The position numbers were made by a program, and so were the translations under genes. Positions 60,861 through 64,000 of a stretch of 64,000 nucleotides of DNA are shown here, in pieces (within the stretch, counting starts at the first letter, position 1; the number at the start of each line of letters is the position of its first letter). Source of the stretch: Bittarella massiliensis (ex Durand et al. 2017) (GTDB lineage Bacteria > Bacillota > Clostridia > Oscillospirales > Ruminococcaceae); assembly GCF_001486165.1 (NCBI RefSeq), contig NZ_LN908975.1:62001-126000 (forward strand), given 5' to 3'. The notes beneath the pieces were generated by a model. The model was not told where the DNA came from. It saw nothing but the letters and a program-made list of their open reading frames with translations, and ran no database searches.

Positions 60861-61262
60861 ATGTACGATAAAACTCCCTACTACTACGGCACCGGCAGAA
60901 GAAAGAATTCGGTTGCGAGAGTGCGCGTCTACGACAACGGCACCGGCAAGATCACCATCAACGGCCGCGACATCGACGACTACTTTGGTCTCGAGACCTT
61001 GAAGGTCATCGTGAAGCAGCCCCTGGCCCTCACCGGCCTGGAAGGCAAGTTTGACATCGTCTGCACCGTCTCCGGTGGCGGCGTTTCCGGCCAGGCTGGC
61101 GCCATCCGCCACGGCCTGTCCCGCGCCCTCCTCCTGTTCGACGCCGAGCTGCGCGGCGACCTGAAGAAGGCCGGGTTCCTGACCCGTGACCCCAGAATGA
61201 AAGAGCGCAAGAAGTACGGCCTCAAAGCCGCCCGTCGCGCTCCCCAGTTCTCCAAGAGATAG
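60861..61262 (+). CDS. rpsI: 30S ribosomal protein S9
   Basis: A 133-residue S9: start [17 protein letters not shown], middle [22 protein letters not shown] and the basic C-terminal tail ending in APQFSKR that reaches the P-site tRNA. 17 nt after rplM, AAGGAGG RBS, strong terminator downstream. Confidence 0.97.
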   Translation: MYDKTPYYYGTGRRKNSVARVRVYDNGTGKITINGRDIDDYFGLETLKVIVKQPLALTGLEGKFDIVCTVSGGGVSGQAGAIRHGLSRALLLFDAELRGDLKKAGFLTRDPRMKERKKYGLKAARRAPQFSKR

Positions 61263-61279
61263 TTTTTTCTCCGCTTTCG

Positions 61280-61314
61280 ATCAGCACAGGCGAATTGCCT
61301 GTGCTGATTTTTTT
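61280..61314 (+). terminator. terminator of rplM-rpsI
   Basis: A perfect 12-bp stem (61280-61291 / 61297-61308, loop GAATT) followed by T7. Confidence 0.95.
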
Positions 61315-61663
61315 GCGCCTTTTTGGCAGGATATATATGAATAAATATTCCATATTTATGAATGACAAAATGGGCGAAAAAAATTTGAAAAACAAAATGT
61401 ACTATAAATACGAAAATATCCTGTTAGGATAATTTGAGGGGAAGAAATAGAGGGACAGGTTTCCAAAGATGCGGAAAAATCGTTCGACAGGAACCGGTCT
61501 GTTTTTTCCAAATGGCTTAACAATCGCATTTTTGCGCTAAATGTTACAAAATGGTTACAGCGAAAAACGGACCATGGCAGAGGAAACGAGAATGATTGGG
61601 GGGCTAAACGGGAATCCTTCCAGGTGAGGGGATTTTTCCTTCTGAAACGGCCCAAAGCCCGGT

Positions 61664-61693
61664 TTGACTGGGAAAATGGCCTTCGGGTATACT
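61664..61693 (+). promoter_or_regulatory. promoter of YabE-like gene
   Basis: TTGACT (61664-61669), 18-bp spacer, TATACT (61688-61693); leader of about 43 nt. The preceding 61315-61663 is an A+T-rich gene-free stretch; a weak hairpin with a T tract lies at about 61475-61506, otherwise I see nothing in it. Confidence 0.7.
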
Positions 61694-61742
61694 GAGACGT
61701 ACTTTGGCAAAGGAAGCGATTTGCTTTGGTAAAGGAGAATCT

Positions 61743-62795
61743 ATGATACAGAATGCACGAATGATTATAAAGCGGGTGGGGCAGAGCAGCCGGGCGCTGT
61801 TCTGCGCCAGCCTCCTGTTGGCGCTGCTGATCGTCTCGACCTTGGTCACCGCCAAGACCGACGTGGTCCTGGTCTCGGACAGCAGCCGCACCACCGCCGT
61901 CCTCTGTGTGGGCAGCGCCCCCGAGTCGATCTTGCAAAAGCAGGGCATCTCGGTGGGGCCCGGCGACCTGGTGACTGCCAAGTCCCACGCCGCGGGGGGA
62001 CTGCAGAAGATCACCATCCAGAGAGCGTTCCCGGTGGCGGTACAGGCCGAGGGCGGTGAGACGGTGGTCTGGACCACCGCGTCCACCGTCCGCAGCGTGC
62101 TGGAAGCCGCCGACATCCCCCTGGGGGAGGAGGACGTGGTCGCCCCCGCCCGGGGCGAACTGGTGGAGGATGGAACGGTCATCTCCATCTCCCGGGTGAC
62201 CTATGCCGAGGCCCAGCACACCGAAGAGGTGCCCTACGGCACCCAATACGAGGAGACCTCTCTTCTGGGGCCGGGGCGCACCCAGCTGCAGTCGGAGGGG
62301 CAAAACGGGGAGAAGTTGGTGACCACCCGCACCCGCCTGGTGGACGGGACGCCTGAGGGCGAGCCCCAGGTGGTGGCCGAGGAGATCACGGTGGAGCCGG
62401 TGGACGAGGTGGTGCTCAAAGGCAAGGAGCGGGCGATGGTCTCGACCCTGCGCTTTGGCGACGTGCCCATCGGCGACGACGGCATCCCCCTCTCCTACTC
62501 CCGGGTGATGAAGGGGGCCATCACCACCGGCTACAGCGTCAAGCCCGGCCAGGGGACGGCCAGCGGGCGCAAACCGGTGCCCGGCATCGTTGCGGTGGAC
62601 CCGTCCAAGATCCCCTATGGGACGCGGATGTACATCGTCTCCAGCGACGGCTCCTTTGTCTACGGGTACGCCGTTGCCGGGGAGACCGGTTCGGCCATGA
62701 AGGAGGGGCGGGTGGACTTCGACCTGCTCTACGCCACCTATGCCCAGAGCTGCGCCCACGGCAAGCGGGCGCTGGACGTCTACTTTTTGGACTGA
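61743..62795 (+). CDS. YabE/Rpf-like 3D-domain cell-wall protein
   Basis: A 350-residue exported protein with an N-terminal signal anchor (ALFCASLLLALLIVSTLV). Two DUF348-like repeats (TTAVLCVGSAPESILQKQGI; TVRSVLEAADIPLGEEDVV), a G5-like stretch (TEEVPYGTQYEETSLLGPGRTQ ... TTRTRLVDGTPE) and a C-terminal 3D domain (GIVAVDPSKIPYGTRMYIV ... GRVDFDL ... RALDVYFLD) follow. Relatives are peptidoglycan lytic enzymes or resuscitation-promoting factors. One of the three Asp positions reads ETG rather than DTG. ATG at 61743 with AAAGGAG. Confidence 0.88.
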   Translation: MIQNARMIIKRVGQSSRALFCASLLLALLIVSTLVTAKTDVVLVSDSSRTTAVLCVGSAPESILQKQGISVGPGDLVTAKSHAAGGLQKITIQRAFPVAVQAEGGETVVWTTASTVRSVLEAADIPLGEEDVVAPARGELVEDGTVISISRVTYAEAQHTEEVPYGTQYEETSLLGPGRTQLQSEGQNGEKLVTTRTRLVDGTPEGEPQVVAEEITVEPVDEVVLKGKERAMVSTLRFGDVPIGDDGIPLSYSRVMKGAITTGYSVKPGQGTASGRKPVPGIVAVDPSKIPYGTRMYIVSSDGSFVYGYAVAGETGSAMKEGRVDFDLLYATYAQSCAHGKRALDVYFLD

Positions 62796-62810
62796 GCAAA
62801 ACAAATGACA

Positions 62811-62852
62811 GGGGGCGCGCCCGCCGGACCGGCCGGGCGCGCCCTCTGCTTT
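62811..62852 (+). terminator. terminator of YabE-like gene
   Basis: GC-rich inverted arms (about 62812-62824 / 62833-62845) followed by a TGCTTTTG tract. Confidence 0.65.
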
Positions 62853-62873
62853 TGTGTCCGGCGGCTGCGCGCG

Positions 62874-62899
62874 AAAAAAGGGCCGTCGGGCCCTTTTTG
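62874..62899 (-). terminator. terminator of ABC ATPase gene
   Basis: AGGGCC (62879-62884) pairs with GGCCCT (62889-62894), with a T6 tract on the minus strand (62879-62874). Confidence 0.7.
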
Positions 62900-62914
62900 T
62901 ATCGGTGTGGCCGG

Positions 62915-63619
62915 TCAGGCCAGCCGGGTGCCGCGCTGCGGGGGGGTGGCGATGTCTCCCACCAGCCGTCCCCCCTGCAGCAGGAGTTGCCGGGGGGCGC
63001 AGGCGGCCAGCTGCTGGTCGCGGGTGAAGAGGACGATGGAGAGCCCTTCTCTCCCCAGCTGGCGGAGAACGGCCCCCACGTCGGTGTGGGCGTCGGTGTG
63101 GCTCTCCCCCGGCTCCTCCACCAGCAGCAGGGACGGTTCGGCGGCGATGGCCCGGGCGATGACGGCCCGCCGCAGTTGGCTGTCGTTCAGGCTGTCCGGC
63201 AGGCTGCCGGCGCGCCCCTCAAGGCCGACTTTGGCGAGGGCGCGCAGGGCCATCTCCCGCCGCCGGGCGGTGGGGATGCCCCGGCTCATCAGGGGGTGGG
63301 AGACGTCCTCCAACAGGCTGGCCCCCTTTTCCAGGGGGGCCCACTGCAGGGCGAAGCCCATCTCCCCCCGCAGCCGGGCGAGGCAGCACTCCCCCATCCG
63401 GGTCACCTCTTCCCCCCGGAACTGGTAGCGGCCATGGGTGGGGGCCTCCAGCCCGCCCAAGATGTCCAGCAGGGCGGACTTGCCGGAGCCGGCCTCTCCC
63501 AGCACGGCGGTGAAAGACCCCTCTTCCAGGGCAAAATTGACGTCCCAGAGGGCGCGGACCTCCCGAGGGCCGCAGCCGTAGATTTTGGTCAGGTGGTTGA
63601 CAGAAAGCAAACGGGACAT
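62915..63619 (-). CDS. ABC-type ATPase with degenerate catalytic motifs
   Basis: A 234-residue nucleotide-binding domain most like the LolD/MacB family. Walker A GEAGSGKSALLD is intact (about residue 39) and the Q-loop Gln is present (FALQWAPL). However, the signature LSGGQ reads LNDSQ, Walker B is LLLVEEP (Asp replaced by Glu), the D-loop is SHTD and the H-switch is FTRDQ (His replaced by Arg). It may bind but not hydrolyse ATP efficiently, or work in an asymmetric dimer. ATG 63619 follows AAAGGAG. No permease gene is in the window. 70 nt downstream of the DUF3048 gene. Confidence 0.85.
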   Translation of the reverse strand: MSRLLSVNHLTKIYGCGPREVRALWDVNFALEEGSFTAVLGEAGSGKSALLDILGGLEAPTHGRYQFRGEEVTRMGECCLARLRGEMGFALQWAPLEKGASLLEDVSHPLMSRGIPTARRREMALRALAKVGLEGRAGSLPDSLNDSQLRRAVIARAIAAEPSLLLVEEPGESHTDAHTDVGAVLRQLGREGLSIVLFTRDQQLAACAPRQLLLQGGRLVGDIATPPQRGTRLA

Positions 63620-63688
63620 ACCATCTCTCCTTTTTTTCTTTGGAGATAGTATGCCCCGCTCTCCCCCGCGCAACGGGGAGAGGCACAA

Positions 63689-64000
63689 TTATTCTGCTGC
63701 GGAGGAGGCCCCGGAAGAGGTGGTCTCGGGCGCCTCTGTCTTGCCGGGAGCGATGTCGAGGGAGGACTCGTTTTTGTCGCTGACGACGGCCACATAGGTC
63801 TTGCCGGCGTTGAGGGTCAGGGGCGAGCCGTCCTCTTTGGTAAAGGTGAGGGGGTCGCTGACCCCGCCCTTTTTCCACCGGATGGGCTCGTACTGGCCGC
63901 GGGTGAAGTAGTAGCCCGTCCCGCTGTCCAGGGCTACGTCCACGTGGCCGATCTGGTCGATGACCTGAATGGAGGTGTAGAGGAGCAGGGCGTTGTCAAA
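63689..64000 (-). CDS. DUF3048 (YerB-like) lipoprotein, C-terminal part
   Basis: Partial: only the last 103 codons lie in the window. The sequence FDNALLLYTSIQVIDQIGHVD, ALDSGTGYYFTRGQYEPIRW and KKGGVSDPLTFTKEDGSPL, then LNAGKTYVAVV, is the DUF3048 C-terminal domain, followed by a Ser/Thr/Glu-rich tail. The N-terminus, and so any lipobox, is beyond the right edge. The neighbouring ABC ATPase may be co-transcribed. Confidence 0.85.
   Translation of the reverse strand, partial: FDNALLLYTSIQVIDQIGHVDVALDSGTGYYFTRGQYEPIRWKKGGVSDPLTFTKEDGSPLTLNAGKTYVAVVSDKNESSLDIAPGKTEAPETTSSGASSAAE

Noticed and set aside
61315-61663. c-di-AMP or c-di-GMP riboswitch before the YabE-like gene
   Set aside because: Short words resemble parts of these aptamers but the order does not fit, and the stretch lies upstream of the likely promoter at 61664-61693.

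Overview
The window looks like the chromosome of a strictly anaerobic, fermentative, GC-rich Clostridia member, most likely Oscillospiraceae/Ruminococcaceae. The evidence is AGGAGG-type ribosome binding sites, two pyruvate:ferredoxin oxidoreductases, an NADH-linked bifurcating [FeFe] hydrogenase, an NfnAB transhydrogenase, a B12-dependent ribonucleotide reductase, DUF1848/DUF6514 proteins and SipW-dependent surface proteins. I see no rRNA, tRNA, CRISPR array, prophage or insertion sequence. Genus assignment is inference.

Layout. 0.2-5.2 kb: PfkB-like kinase, DUF1848 Fe-S protein, two tandem nucleoside hydrolases and a DsrE-like protein, then an AT-rich spacer with DnaA-box-like repeats. 5.9-8.4 kb: a TetR-MATE-MarR efflux operon with a two-site operator over its promoter. 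8.5-16.2 kb: class II ribonucleotide reductase with NrdR-like boxes, NfnAB, an iron alcohol dehydrogenase and a LysR regulator that appears to start with CTG. 16.3-25.5 kb: a small XRE/DUF6514 pair and two 1181-residue PFORs flanking a 20-bp tandem repeat and a YcxB-like membrane protein. 26-35.8 kb: a frameshifted CorC-type protein, thioesterase, DNA methyltransferase (Ogt type), an unknown membrane protein, two GNAT acetyltransferases, FGGY kinase, BtpA-family protein and an M42 peptidase.

35.9-46.0 kb is one nearly gapless minus-strand locus: a BTAD regulator, a conserved hypothetical, an 894-residue fibro-slime adhesin, four SipW/TasA-type secreted proteins, two SipW-type signal peptidases and two C-terminally anchored proteins. 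It reads as a self-contained machine for a proteinaceous surface fibre. A candidate structured small RNA lies antisense to the leader of its regulator.

46.5-55.4 kb pairs the hndABCD-type hydrogenase operon (+), which carries an extra histidine-kinase-like ATPase between hndA and hndB, with a divergent gene set (-): two DRTGG proteins, another ATPase, a [FeFe]-hydrogenase-like protein with sensory-type active-site changes, and a PHP phosphoesterase. This looks like a hydrogen/redox sensing and signalling module, and is the most interesting part of the window together with the fibre locus.

55.6-64 kb: DUF4870-like membrane protein, MFS transporter, an ECF-type substrate-binding membrane protein divergent from a Crp/Fnr regulator around a perfect palindrome, TtcA-like tRNA thiolase, rplM-rpsI behind a consensus promoter, a YabE/Rpf-like 3D-domain wall protein, a degenerate ABC ATPase and the end of a DUF3048 protein. 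Metabolically, pyruvate oxidation (PFOR), H2 evolution (Hnd), NADPH balancing (Nfn) and alcohol formation (Fe-ADH) form one coherent fermentative redox network.
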